From assembly GCF_024346955.1 (NCBI RefSeq), contig NZ_AP024883.1, forward strand, positions 2,604,001 through 2,668,000: 64,000 nucleotides of DNA, written 5' to 3'. The translations under genes were made by a program, and so were the position numbers. Source of the DNA: Vibrio mangrovi (GTDB taxonomy: Bacteria > Pseudomonadota > Gammaproteobacteria > Enterobacterales > Vibrionaceae). The notes below the pieces were generated by a model. It was not told where the DNA came from. It searched no databases and saw only the letters and a list, made by a program, of their open reading frames with translations. Every line of letters begins with the position of its first letter. The stretch's first letter is position 1. Below are positions 7,948 to 16,689 of the stretch, in pieces.

Positions 7948-9192
7948 ATGGCAAGACAGACAACATCATTAACTGCAACTCAGGTCAAAGAAGCAAAACC
8001 AAAAGATAAAGAATACTACCTAGTTGATGGGCAAGGATTAAAGCTTAGAATTAAACCGAACGGCTCCAAATCTTGGCTCTTAAACTATCTAAAACCAATC
8101 AGTAAAAAGCGCACTAACCTCAGTTTAGGAATGTATCCTGACCTTTCACTTGCTAACGCCCGAAAAGAGGCTGTGAAAGCCAGAGAGTTACTTGTCCAAA
8201 ATATCGATCCCAAAGAACACCGCGACACTCAACGAGTAGCTCAAGCCGCTGCACTGAAACACACACTTCAAAATGTTGCTGCCCAATGGTTCGATATAAA
8301 AAAACATAGTATCAGCCATGATCACGGTGTTGATATCTGGCGTTCTCTGGAACTCCATGCCTTTCCTACACTTGGCAACACCCCAGTCAGTGAAATCACA
8401 GCCCCTAAAGTCATCAATGCAATCAGACCAATTGAAGCTCAAGGAAAACTTGATACCGTAAAACGGGTAAATCAGCGCCTAAACGAAATCATGGATTATG
8501 CCGTTAACATAGGCCTAATACATGCTAATCCTATTTCTGGTATTAAAGCTGCCTTTAAGATAGCAACCAAGCAGAATAATCCAGCACTAACCCCGAAAGA
8601 ATTACCGGAACTCATGGCCACCCTCTCGCATTCGAATACAAAAATGGTGACAAAGTTCTTGATTGAATGGCAATTACATACAATGGTTAGGCCAAATGAG
8701 GCGGCGGGAACGCGATGGGATGAAATCGACTTCAATAAGCAAATCTGGATTATTCCTCCTTCCCGCATGAAAAAGAAAAAAGAACATCGTGTTCCTTTAA
8801 CTCCGCAATCACTGGCTATTCTCGAAGCAATAAAACCAATCAGTGGGCACAGAGAATATGTATTCCCCGCAGATCGTAACCCTAAAAAAGGTGTTAATAG
8901 TCAAACGGCTAATGCAGCGCTTAAGAGAATGGGATTTAAGGATAGAAGCACAGCTCATGGATTACGCTCTTTGGCAAGTACGACACTTAATGAACAAGGC
9001 TTTGATTCTGACGTAATAGAAGCAGCACTAGCCCATGTGGATACAGACAAAGTTCGTGGTGTATACAACCGTACGGATTACCTTGAGAGACGCCGGAAGG
9101 TAATGCATTGGTGGAGTGAACATATCGAGCAAGCAAGTATCGGTAGCCTTTCAGTAACAGGCTTTAAGACACTAAAAGTGGTCGGAAGCTAA
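7948..9192 (+). CDS. int: P4-family tyrosine integrase
   Basis: The 414-aa protein catalyses site-specific recombination between the island and ssrA. It has the N-terminal arm-binding/DUF4102 domain (about 1-90, DGQGLKLRIKPNGSKSWLL), a core-binding domain (about 100-190) and a catalytic domain. The catalytic residues are Arg248 (MVRPNEA), His337 and Arg340 (HGLRS), His363 (LAHVD) and Tyr373 (GVYNR), so the active site is complete. It lies next to attL and reads into the island, as in P4-like elements. Two terminators follow. Confidence 0.95.
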   Translation: MARQTTSLTATQVKEAKPKDKEYYLVDGQGLKLRIKPNGSKSWLLNYLKPISKKRTNLSLGMYPDLSLANARKEAVKARELLVQNIDPKEHRDTQRVAQAAALKHTLQNVAAQWFDIKKHSISHDHGVDIWRSLELHAFPTLGNTPVSEITAPKVINAIRPIEAQGKLDTVKRVNQRLNEIMDYAVNIGLIHANPISGIKAAFKIATKQNNPALTPKELPELMATLSHSNTKMVTKFLIEWQLHTMVRPNEAAGTRWDEIDFNKQIWIIPPSRMKKKKEHRVPLTPQSLAILEAIKPISGHREYVFPADRNPKKGVNSQTANAALKRMGFKDRSTAHGLRSLASTTLNEQGFDSDVIEAALAHVDTDKVRGVYNRTDYLERRRKVMHWWSEHIEQASIGSLSVTGFKTLKVVGS

Positions 9193-9283
9193 TCTCTTTT
9201 CATCCATTAGCGATCACCAAGGTATTGACTCTTCCAAAAAAGTGTTTCATAATTTTCCAATCGTGCCGCCATGCGCACGTTTG

Positions 9284-9310
9284 AAAGCCGTCCTTACCGA
9301 CGGCTTTTTT
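9284..9310 (+). terminator. Terminator after int
   Basis: AAAGCCGTC pairs with GACGGCTTT and is followed by T residues. Confidence 0.85.
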
Positions 9311-9338
9311 TATACCTAAAATTTATCAACTTATCGAT

Positions 9339-9371
9339 AAGCCCACTTCCTTCCCGGAGTGGGCTTTTTTT
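9339..9371 (+). terminator. Second terminator before the alpA-like gene
   Basis: AAGCCCACT pairs with AGTGGGCTT around a 10-nt loop and is followed by a T-run. It ends 23 bases before the start of the regulator gene, so it may isolate the replication operon from int or act as an attenuator. Confidence 0.8.
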
Positions 9372-9393
9372 ATGCCTGTCTGGAGGAAGAGCA

Positions 9394-9597
9394 ATGACTG
9401 AAAGTGTGAATTTCTGGAAATTAAAAAAAGTAATGGAAAGTACAACTTTGTCCAAATCAACCATCTATGCATACATCGCTGAAGACAGATTTCCCAAACC
9501 CGTTTCACTGGGTGCAAGGTCTGTGGCATGGGTAGAAAGTGAAATCAATGAGTGGAAGGCTCAACAGGTCGCAATGCGTGATGAGGCGGCGGCATGA
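9394..9597 (+). CDS. AlpA-family transcriptional regulator
   Basis: The 67-aa protein has the winged-helix/excisionase-like fold of AlpA regulators: SKSTIYAYIAEDRFPKPVSLGARSVAWVESEI carries the recognition helix and wing. AlpA proteins activate integrase/excision or late genes in satellites. The start is ATG 9394, preceded by GGAGGA at 9382-9387; upstream codons in the same frame run through the terminators and are not coding. Its stop overlaps the next start. Confidence 0.88.
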   Translation: MTESVNFWKLKKVMESTTLSKSTIYAYIAEDRFPKPVSLGARSVAWVESEINEWKAQQVAMRDEAAA

Positions 9598-10334
9598 TGA
9601 GAAAAGAAAGCACTCCGCTACAGAAAACATCAGTTCACATGGAAAGTAATTTTCGTTCAGCCAATACATTGGAGGTGTTCAATAGCCCGCAGTTTGGTGA
9701 CCTGACGGTACTAACCCATGCTGACGGTAACCCTTGGTTTATTGGCAAAGAAGTGGCCTTAAAGCTGGGCCACAAAAATATAAATGATGCACTGACGAGA
9801 TATGCCAGGAAAAGAAAACTCAGTCGGGATTTCCGATTGAGTTCACACCGATACTTCGGACAGCGGGGAATTGTTTTAATCCCGGAGTCTGACTTATACC
9901 GGCTGACCATGAAAAGTACGTTGCCAGAAGCCGAAGCCTTTCAGGACTGGATATGTGAGGAAGTATTACCATCCATCCGCAAATATGGGGCTTATGCTCA
10001 GGGGCAGGCGATGTTCAGTGCAGAAGAACTCATGGCAAAAGCGTTGCTGATAGCGGAAAACACACTCAATGAACGGGCTCAGGAGAATGATCTGTTATCC
10101 AGTACGATTGAAGACCTGACGCATCAGTTTGCGGTCGGTATGACTATCCCAGCCTTTTGTATGCAACTGAACGGCGTGAATACCCGGGAGGTGCAAAATA
10201 CACTGGTGACCCATAAAGGAGCATACATGCTCTACAAACTCTATCGAAACAATAAATTGCCAATGCGCAAAAACTGGGATCACAAGTTCACCACCAGCCA
10301 GCTAACCAAAGCACAACAGACAGCCCACCACTAA
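9594..10334 (+). CDS. BRO-N domain antirepressor-like protein
   Basis: The 246-aa protein has a BRO-N domain at about 25-130 (LEVFNSPQFGDLTVLTHADG, PWFIGKEVALKLGHKN, EAEAFQDWICEEVLPSIRKYG), typical of phage antirepressors. The C-terminal part (about 180-246) contains GVNTREVQNTLVTHKGAYML. This resembles phage antirepressor/P22 Ant-like C-terminal domains. It likely controls the lytic/excision switch. It starts at ATGATG overlapping the stop of the alpA-like gene. Confidence 0.8.
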   Translation: MMRKESTPLQKTSVHMESNFRSANTLEVFNSPQFGDLTVLTHADGNPWFIGKEVALKLGHKNINDALTRYARKRKLSRDFRLSSHRYFGQRGIVLIPESDLYRLTMKSTLPEAEAFQDWICEEVLPSIRKYGAYAQGQAMFSAEELMAKALLIAENTLNERAQENDLLSSTIEDLTHQFAVGMTIPAFCMQLNGVNTREVQNTLVTHKGAYMLYKLYRNNKLPMRKNWDHKFTTSQLTKAQQTAHH

Positions 10335-10348
10335 CAGAGAATCAGACC

Positions 10349-10474
10349 ATGAAAAATACAGGATATGCGGTATACCCGCAGGGGCTCGGCTTGCCTGAAT
10401 TCAGGCATGTTAAAGCCATGCTTACCACCGAAGGTAAATCGCTCATGTTGATATCCCGGAGGGAAGTCGCATGA
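10349..10474 (+). CDS. Small 41-aa protein, coupled to the primase gene
   Basis: An ATG at 10349 opens a frame of 41 codons whose TGA stop overlaps the ATG of the primase gene by 4 bases (ATGA). The sequence begins MKNTGYAVYPQGLGLPEF and has no motif I recognise. The gap between the antirepressor and primase genes is otherwise unexplained, and the coupled arrangement supports translation. The function is unknown; it may simply help the primase gene to be translated. Confidence 0.5.
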   Translation: MKNTGYAVYPQGLGLPEFRHVKAMLTTEGKSLMLISRREVA

Positions 10475-11490
10475 AATACCTACTGATTGAGCACATACAG
10501 CAAACCCATGATTTTGACTTCATTGACTGGCAGACGCTCACCCAGCTGATAAGCTCACCCCCATTCATTCAAACCAGCGTCGCCCGGCAAGCGAAAAAAC
10601 TCAGCAAGGCCATTACCGCAACGGACTGCCCGAACAAACGTCTGGAAGACATCACCGCACATAATCATTTTACGCTGCTACGTCTGGATTTGGATGATAC
10701 CGAACATTGCATGAAGACCATCAACGACACCTTGCTTGGTCTGGGGATTCATTCTTTCCTTGTTCATACGACCGCAAGCCACCGGCAGGACGGTAAAGGA
10801 AACCGATACCGGGTTTATATCGAATTAGGTCATGGACTCAACCTTGATGAGTGGCGCATTCTCCAGACTTATCTGGCCTATTGCCTCCTTGCCGATGACT
10901 GTTCAAACCGCCCTCAGCAAATCATGTTCTTACCCGTGCGTTTTATTGGCAGTGAATATCACTGCCATATCAATACCGGGAGTCCGCTTAATCTGGGTGG
11001 CTCGCAGTTATTCGATGATGCGATAACATTTGATACCGAGCAGAAACGACAGGCTCAGGTCATCAAGCAAGAAAAAGTAGCTCAAATAAAGCCATCCCAT
11101 CCGGAGCACCTGATCAATGGGCAGGTTTCAATCATCGATGTAGTCAACCAGAGCTATTCATGGCCTGAGTTACTGAATCAGTACGGATACAAGCGGCAAG
11201 GCAGGGCATGGCTGCCACCTGAATCCACCAGCAAAACAGCCGGAGCTTATATTCTTTCCGGCCCTGATGGAAAAGCGCGTTATTACTCCCATCACACCAG
11301 CGATCCCTGTGCGACAGGTAAATGTATCGACCAATTTGATTTTCTCACTCTCCGCTCTTTTGCCGGGGATAGCGGTACTGCACTAAAAGCACTTGCTAAA
11401 TACTTCCCGGAGCAGGACGCACATAATAAGCGCCAGTACATTGCCTATCAGCAGGCGTTGAAGCTCCACAGTATCCGGGAGGGACGATAA
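10471..11490 (+). CDS. Primase-like replication protein (AEP/prim-pol type)
   Basis: The 339-aa protein has LLRLDLDDT near residues 69-77, matching the acidic DxD motif of archaeo-eukaryotic-type primases used by satellites and plasmids, and a later HTTASHRQDGKGNRYRVYIEL segment that fits the second catalytic strand and conserved His. The C-terminal part (about 220-339) has a Cys/His-bearing stretch (SHHTSDPCATGKC). It would prime replication of the excised island, together with the downstream VapE-like helicase, whose ATG follows directly on the TAA stop. Assignment rests on motif and context. Confidence 0.7.
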   Translation: MKYLLIEHIQQTHDFDFIDWQTLTQLISSPPFIQTSVARQAKKLSKAITATDCPNKRLEDITAHNHFTLLRLDLDDTEHCMKTINDTLLGLGIHSFLVHTTASHRQDGKGNRYRVYIELGHGLNLDEWRILQTYLAYCLLADDCSNRPQQIMFLPVRFIGSEYHCHINTGSPLNLGGSQLFDDAITFDTEQKRQAQVIKQEKVAQIKPSHPEHLINGQVSIIDVVNQSYSWPELLNQYGYKRQGRAWLPPESTSKTAGAYILSGPDGKARYYSHHTSDPCATGKCIDQFDFLTLRSFAGDSGTALKALAKYFPEQDAHNKRQYIAYQQALKLHSIREGR

Positions 11491-12809
11491 ATGAGTGATA
11501 TCCCAAAACCTACAAATATCTCTTCGCTAAACACATCGACTCAGCCGACTGTGGATGAAGTCCGTATCCCGGAGTTCCCTCATACCCGGCCAAGAGGCAA
11601 CGGTATGCCCCAGATATTGAATACGGCGGATAATCTGGCAACTCTGCTTGACCATCTTGGTGTTCAGGGCGCCCTGAATGAAATGACGTTTGAACTGGAG
11701 ATATTACAACGTGGTCAACCCACTCAGTCGCCGGACGCCATACGCAGTAAGATTATCTCAGCAATGTCTATCTGTGATATGCCGAGACAGGCCATCGACG
11801 ATCACCTGACCGCACTATCAGAGCATAACTCTATCACCCGGTCAAAAACTGGTTGGGAAACGGGCAGTGGGATGGGATCCACCGGGTCAGCGCCGTGATT
11901 GAATGTTTGAATGCAAACAACCCTGAAATTGCATGGATAGTGATGTCCCGCTGGCTGGTGGGCGCTGTCGCCTCACTGTATGAGCCCCGGTTTAAAAGTA
12001 AGTTAACCCCGGTGTTACAAGGTAGTCAATCCGTCATGAAAACAGCCTTCATTGACCGGATAGCCAACATGTTACCCCGAGCCTTTCTGGAAGGTGCGGA
12101 TCTGAATCCGAACAGTAAAGACAGTGTATTACACGCGATTCGTTCGTTTATTGTTGAACTTGGCGAGCTTGAACGAACCACGAAAAGCCGCTTTGCCCAT
12201 CAGGGCTCGATTAAAGCCTTCTTAACCAAACAGGTGGATACGGTACGCCCGCCGTTTGCGAAAAGTGATGTCAGAAAGCCAAGGAAAACCCATTTTATTG
12301 CCAGTGTAAACGGCACCGACTTCCTGAAAGACGAAACCGGGAACAGCCGCTATGGAGTGATTGAGATTAGCCGCCCGATTAATATGGACAAAGTGAATGA
12401 AATACTCGGCTGGCACTATGACGGAAGCGGCAGTCTGACCCATCAACATCCGGAGCAGTTAAAACAGTTCTGGCTGGAAGTAAAATCCATGTATGACGGT
12501 GGTTACGGGTGGATGCTGACCGCCACAGAGCAACGTTTAGTCAGTCACGCTACCGAGCGGCACAATGACAAAGGAGACTGGTATCATGTTCTCTATGACA
12601 AGTTTGTCCATGTGCCGGAAAGTCAGTACCGCAAAGGTGAATGGTTAACCGCTACGGAAGTCTGTGAATATCTGGGAGAGCAAAAACAACGCAGCCGAAC
12701 CATCGGTAAAGCCCTGACCAAACTTGCCAGTGAAGGACTGATTGAGTCAAGAACCAGCCGGGGGAAGAGCCAGTACCTGATCGTCGTTGTGACAAATCGC
12801 AGGGAGTAG
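11491..12809 (+). pseudogene. VapE-like helicase gene, split by a -1 frameshift
   Basis: Two overlapping frames together encode a VapE-type (superfamily 3-like) helicase. The first frame (11491-11898, 135 aa) supplies the N-terminal part. The second frame, entered near 11832, reads YHPVKNWLGNGQWDGIHRV and continues to 12809 with a P-loop-like GSQSVMKTAF, the FIVELGELERT Walker B region, and a C-terminal winged helix (KGEWLTATEVCEYLG). Homologs have YHPV following SEHNS, so one base appears to be missing at 11831/11832. An AAAAAC run at 11846-11851 would allow -1 slippage instead. Note also Met in the place of the usual Gly before the P-loop Lys. The gene is either broken or needs recoding. 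Confidence 0.8.
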
Positions 12810-12917
12810 TCATCCCTAACGCTCTATGCCGTTTCGGTTGATAAGCAAAATCTCGGTGTGACTGATTCTCTCATCCACACACTGATCAGTGTATTTCTTG
12901 TTCAATCCGGCTCTTTT

Positions 12918-13036
12918 GTGGTGGGTTTAGTGGTGGATTAGTGGAAAGTGGTGGGACACATTTCGGCTAACCCACCACGTCTCACCCCAGTAGTAGCAAG
13001 GCTTAGAACACATTATGGTGGGACTGGTGGGTTAAA
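12918..13036. repeat. GGTGGG-rich iteron-like block, copy A
   Basis: This non-coding stretch between the vapE stop and the ATPase gene (12810-13156) holds repeated TGGTGGG/TGGTGGATTAGTGG words and the inverse TAACCCACCAC. The arrangement recurs at 16513-16564, where GTGGTGGGACAGGTGGTGG, ATTAGTGG and TAACCCACCAC appear in the same order. Such clustered G-rich iterons next to a primase/helicase operon suggest a replication origin, but duplicated ends of an inserted segment are equally possible. A weak hairpin AAACGATTTAG/CTAAACCGTTT lies at about 13096-13127. Confidence 0.6.
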
Positions 13037-13156
13037 ATGTAGGTTCTGTTCTAGAGGGAGCAGAGGCTGTGCCTGTAACATGATTCGGGACAGAAACGAT
13101 TTAGCGATATTGTACTAAACCGTTTTTAGTAGGTGAGGAGGGTATCTTGTTAGCTT

Positions 13157-14617
13157 TCATTTTATATTTAGAAAGGTACGATATGCCGGATGAATCGACC
13201 AGACAATATTGTCTTTTCGGCTTTCTAAGGAGCGATACAAGTCTGGATCGTCAGTATAATGAGTGAATGTTTTTCCGTCTTCATGTGCTCTTGAGATAAG
13301 ACCTAGTTTATATAGAAAATCACCTAAGTCTTCACTTTCGACATAAGTTTTCCCATCTATTTTAGGGATAGCGCTAACATCCCTCCCCCTAATAAAATTG
13401 CTTTCGATGATTAAGTGTAGCTCTGATTGTGTAAATTCTTTTTGTGTTGATCTTAAGGAGTCAATTAAATGCGTAAGTTCCTCAAATTGATGGCTATGCT
13501 CTTTTATCAAGTCATCTCTTCTTAAAGCCCCAAAGTCAGACAGAATATAATTAATATGATCAATGTTTACCTTTTTTATTCTTGCATTCTCGCTGGCTTT
13601 TTTACTCGCCATTCGACAAAGTTGCCCCATCCACCGCGGTCGCCTATTCGAAAAAGCACTGATCGCATCGAAAAGTTTAGCATCTCTATCACCACGCCAT
13701 TCAATGGGTGAATTGAAAACAATATCTATTATTTTATTGTAATCACTTTTCAGTTTAAGCTTCGCTTCATTACTATCAGGAAAGTTTTTCTGGATATAAA
13801 CAAGAATCTTTTGAGCCAACATATCTCGCATATACTTTTTACTCCAAAAGATTTCAATAATATACTGCTGCAATTTATCTAAATCTTCTAGATGACGAAG
13901 GCAGGACCATACATCACTTCGCACAGTTGCTCTTATATTTAAGTTTTGATTGTCAAATGATAAAGATCTTATGGCACTAAAAAATGAACCAACACGGGCT
14001 TGGTTCTCGTTGGTATTTTGAAATTTTGCATCAATATCATCAACTAATAACCAAACATTTGGAGAATTATCATTATCTTGATAACGTTGTAGAAGCTTGT
14101 CTAAATTAGCTGGAACATCGCTCTTAACTTCAAATCCAGTCCCCGGGAGCTTTCCTTTAACTCTGGCTATTAAGCCTCCTACTAAGTTTTTACTCTTCAG
14201 ACCCTCGATTTCAGATAGTTCTACAAATGACATTTCATCACTGTTTAGAGCAAAACCAATTTGATTACCAATTTCGACGATTATCCGTTTACATATAATT
14301 TGCTTCCAGTAATTCTCTAAATACGAATGATCTTCACCTTTAAAGTCACCAAGCCCTAATAACTCATTCCCTTTCACCCTAATTATTAGAGGTCTTTTAT
14401 AATTTTCATCGTTAATTAGCTTAAACTCTAACCTTGATAATAAAGCTGACTTCCCCATACCTTTGCGAGCCGATACAATTGATAGCCTTTCGTCGCTATC
14501 AAAAAAATCATCAAAATTACTATGTTCTATGTAATATGAGTTTAAGACTGCTAATTTTTCATCTTCTCCCGCTTCGTTTCCAAATATTTTTTTGTCTTTT
14601 AAATTGATTTTAATCAC
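13157..14617 (-). CDS. P-loop ATPase of unknown function (cargo)
   Basis: The 486-aa protein has Walker A SARKGMGKSALLSRLEF (about 49-65) and Walker B VWLLVDDIDAKFQ (about 187-200), followed by SIRATVRSDVWSCLRHLEDL and FSNRRPRWMGQLCRMA. These features fit STAND/ORC-CDC6-like ATPases seen in bacterial immune loci. The last 120 residues look like winged-helix modules. I do not recognise a named family. It follows the OLD-like gene in the same direction with an attC site between. The DNA is AT-rich compared with the left half of the island. A role in phage defence is an inference from fold and location. Confidence 0.6.
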   Translation of the reverse strand: MIKINLKDKKIFGNEAGEDEKLAVLNSYYIEHSNFDDFFDSDERLSIVSARKGMGKSALLSRLEFKLINDENYKRPLIIRVKGNELLGLGDFKGEDHSYLENYWKQIICKRIIVEIGNQIGFALNSDEMSFVELSEIEGLKSKNLVGGLIARVKGKLPGTGFEVKSDVPANLDKLLQRYQDNDNSPNVWLLVDDIDAKFQNTNENQARVGSFFSAIRSLSFDNQNLNIRATVRSDVWSCLRHLEDLDKLQQYIIEIFWSKKYMRDMLAQKILVYIQKNFPDSNEAKLKLKSDYNKIIDIVFNSPIEWRGDRDAKLFDAISAFSNRRPRWMGQLCRMASKKASENARIKKVNIDHINYILSDFGALRRDDLIKEHSHQFEELTHLIDSLRSTQKEFTQSELHLIIESNFIRGRDVSAIPKIDGKTYVESEDLGDFLYKLGLISRAHEDGKTFTHYTDDPDLYRSLESRKDNIVWSIHPAYRTFLNIK

Positions 14618-14662
14618 TATTCGTTAGCTCCTTTGATTGAAAAGTTGGGAATGGCTGGTGAA

Positions 14663-14709
14663 AACTAACGCCGCGTTCACCGACTTGTCCGGTGCAACGC
14701 TTGTTAGGC
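14663..14709 (-). other. Integron cassette recombination site (attC-like)
   Basis: Read on the minus strand the site begins GCCTAACAAGCGTTGCACCG and ends CGGTGAACGCGGCGTTAGTT. The outer core boxes are GCCTAAC (R'') and GTTAGTT (R'). Between them AGCGTT-G-CACCG pairs with CGGTG-AACGC, leaving a single unpaired G, the extrahelical base expected of attC. The TAA in the first box is the stop codon of the OLD-like gene, as is common in gene cassettes. No integron integrase is present. Confidence 0.8.
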
Positions 14710-16155
14710 CTCCTGAATATCTGAATTTAACAGATCATCAATTCGCTCAATTATGTCGTCCCCAACAGTTTCATCTGCACTGCTATCGAGCCATACGCGA
14801 CACATTGCTCTCCATAGCTCCTCAGTACCAATGGTGATACGGTCAGCAACCGATTTAATCCATTCATGATGATCAGGAAGCGTTAAGGCATTTTCGGCTG
14901 CACTGACAAAATCTGAATGGGATCGATTTATCAATGGTGATATTCCTTGCCAAGCTATCTGCTGTAAGTCTTCGAATAGCTGCCTTTCTGGTGCATCTTC
15001 ACCCGGAAGTATCATGCAGCCTGGAGCTGGATCTTGGTCGGCATCAAGAATAACTACAGTGGGTCGTGAAAACCTATTTCCCTCAACCATTTGTCCAAGA
15101 GACTTTCCTACAGATGCAGCACCAAATGGTGATATTAAACACCGCGATAAGTTTCCAAGTGATTTTCTTGCCATTATTTCTTCAATGAGAATCGTGGCAG
15201 TGTTGTCTTCTACATAGACGTCGATCTCAGGGTGAATTTCTTCATCCATTTTTGATAGAGCGAACTGAGCACTTACACCCGGCACCACACATTTTTCTGC
15301 GCCATTCTTAAATACATAAACTCTTGCTGATGCAGGCAATTCTTCCAATACATATGGTGAATGCGTAGTTATAACAAACTGAACAAGCTTTATTCTCGAT
15401 ATTTCCGCCAAGTCTCTTATCAATCTACGCTGCGCTCTGGGATGAAGGGATGTTTCGATTTCGTCAACCAAAACAATACTATATTGTGGAATATCAATAC
15501 TGATTAGATCGGCAACTGTTGCTTCCCCTGCTCCCTGGTGAAAACCTGAGTATTCCGTACCGTCATGGGATACAACAGGTACATTTCTAGTTTGATCTAG
15601 GTTAGTAGTTGCTTGTCTTGCTGATGCGTATGATTTTCCAATAATACTAGATAATCTCTGTAGTGAATCGGTTGCGAAGTCGGTCGAACTAGCTTCGTTT
15701 AACGCGGATTTTGCTAATCTCGCATATCCAGTACGAGCAGATATTGGCTGTATTCTCCTAAGATCTAAATATATAACCGGCCGCTTTCTTCTGGTATCGT
15801 TGCCTCGCCATCTAGTCGTTGGCTTTCTAACAGAAACTTCAGTTGAATTTTGCCCTTCTTTGACAGAAGCCTTAATTACGACGCCTGTTAATGAGTCCCA
15901 GGCTGTATCGGGAAAAAATGTTGAAGCAAAGTACTTTTCGGCAGTTGTGCTTTCATAAATGCTGGCTACAGCTTGAATTATCGTACTTTTTCCCGCTCCG
16001 TTTTCGCCACAGATCGCGACAATCGGAAAATTAAAGTCTGTCCTTTGTCCAGACCACCCTCTTACTCGATCCAGCTCGATCCACTCCAAATGTTTTGGAA
16101 AATCACCACGCTGCCACTTGGCTGCTAGTTTTCTAACCTCTTTACTCAAAGCCAT
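14704..16155 (-). CDS. OLD-like ATPase with C-terminal TOPRIM-type nuclease domain
   Basis: The 483-aa protein has an ABC/AAA15-type ATPase domain: Walker A GENGAGKST at 50-58, signature-like HQGAGEATVADL, Walker B SIVLVDEIETSLHPRAQRRL (about 222-241) and the switch His in VITTHSPYVLEEL. Then comes a TOPRIM-like part with VYVEDNTAT (about 311) and VVILDADQD (about 368), the E and DxD acidic groups that bind metal. OLD-family and PARIS-type proteins with this layout act in phage defence, usually as nucleases. Its stop codon is inside an attC site, so it is probably an integron gene cassette captured by the island. Confidence 0.78.
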   Translation of the reverse strand: MALSKEVRKLAAKWQRGDFPKHLEWIELDRVRGWSGQRTDFNFPIVAICGENGAGKSTIIQAVASIYESTTAEKYFASTFFPDTAWDSLTGVVIKASVKEGQNSTEVSVRKPTTRWRGNDTRRKRPVIYLDLRRIQPISARTGYARLAKSALNEASSTDFATDSLQRLSSIIGKSYASARQATTNLDQTRNVPVVSHDGTEYSGFHQGAGEATVADLISIDIPQYSIVLVDEIETSLHPRAQRRLIRDLAEISRIKLVQFVITTHSPYVLEELPASARVYVFKNGAEKCVVPGVSAQFALSKMDEEIHPEIDVYVEDNTATILIEEIMARKSLGNLSRCLISPFGAASVGKSLGQMVEGNRFSRPTVVILDADQDPAPGCMILPGEDAPERQLFEDLQQIAWQGISPLINRSHSDFVSAAENALTLPDHHEWIKSVADRITIGTEELWRAMCRVWLDSSADETVGDDIIERIDDLLNSDIQEA

Positions 16156-16512
16156 TTATAGTCCTTCATATAAATTTTAAAACTACTAACTGTATCTTTT
16201 AACTAGAATTGAGCTGTATAAATTCGGCAGAAAATACAGAGTCATTTCTGATATCGAATTGTTTTCACTAACAATTCTGTATAACCAATGTGACAATTAC
16301 AAACAGTCTCTATCTAGTACACCATACTAAACTAAGTACATATTCGACCATTAGTAAAAATAGGTCAACTCATGACAAGAGAAACGTCCCATCTCAGGCT
16401 GGTAGCTGATTAGCCATTCTATGGCGTATCTATCGGTTCTGGTATTTACTAACAATCTAATCCTTTATCCCACCATTTATTGGTGTATCCCTTACATAGT
16501 AAGGCTTTCACC
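16156..16512. other. Non-coding AT-rich upstream region of the OLD-like gene
   Basis: I see no convincing gene here. The region should hold the promoter for the minus-strand OLD-like gene. A TAGTAAGGCTTTCACC sequence at its right end resembles AGCAAGGCTTAGAACA in the copy A block near 12994. Confidence 0.4.
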
Positions 16513-16564
16513 GTGGTGGGACAGGTGGTGGATTAGTGGTGGAACAGATTTAGTAACCCACCAC
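16513..16564. repeat. GGTGGG-rich iteron-like block, copy B
   Basis: GTGGTGGG, GGTGGTGGATTAGTGG and TAACCCACCAC repeat the order found at 12918-12978. The two copies bracket the segment with the ATPase and OLD-like genes. Confidence 0.6.
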
Positions 16565-16689
16565 TCCGTGCTCTGTATGGGCCAGAGAGTAGAAGATTAT
16601 GGAAGAGGTTCAGTTTTTTACCGCATTAAAATCCACTCAATAGAACAAGATGATAATCAGAGACCCGGCTACCATATCCATTGATAAAA

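Noticed and set aside
13096..13127. Strong terminator for vapE or the ATPase gene
   Set aside because: The inverted repeat AAACGATTTAG/CTAAACCGTTT has a mismatch and is AT-rich; too weak to call with confidence.
13149..13156. Second attC start after the 486-aa ATPase gene (GCTAACAAG on the minus strand)
   Set aside because: Only the first box is present; no complementary arm or second core box was found downstream.
14637..14837. 66-codon plus-strand frame over the attC site
   Set aside because: It is antisense to the OLD-like gene and only reflects the open stem of attC.
16421..16684. 87-codon open frame overlapping the G-rich block
   Set aside because: No ribosome site, odd composition (many Trp and His from GGTGG repeats) and it lies over the iteron-like block.
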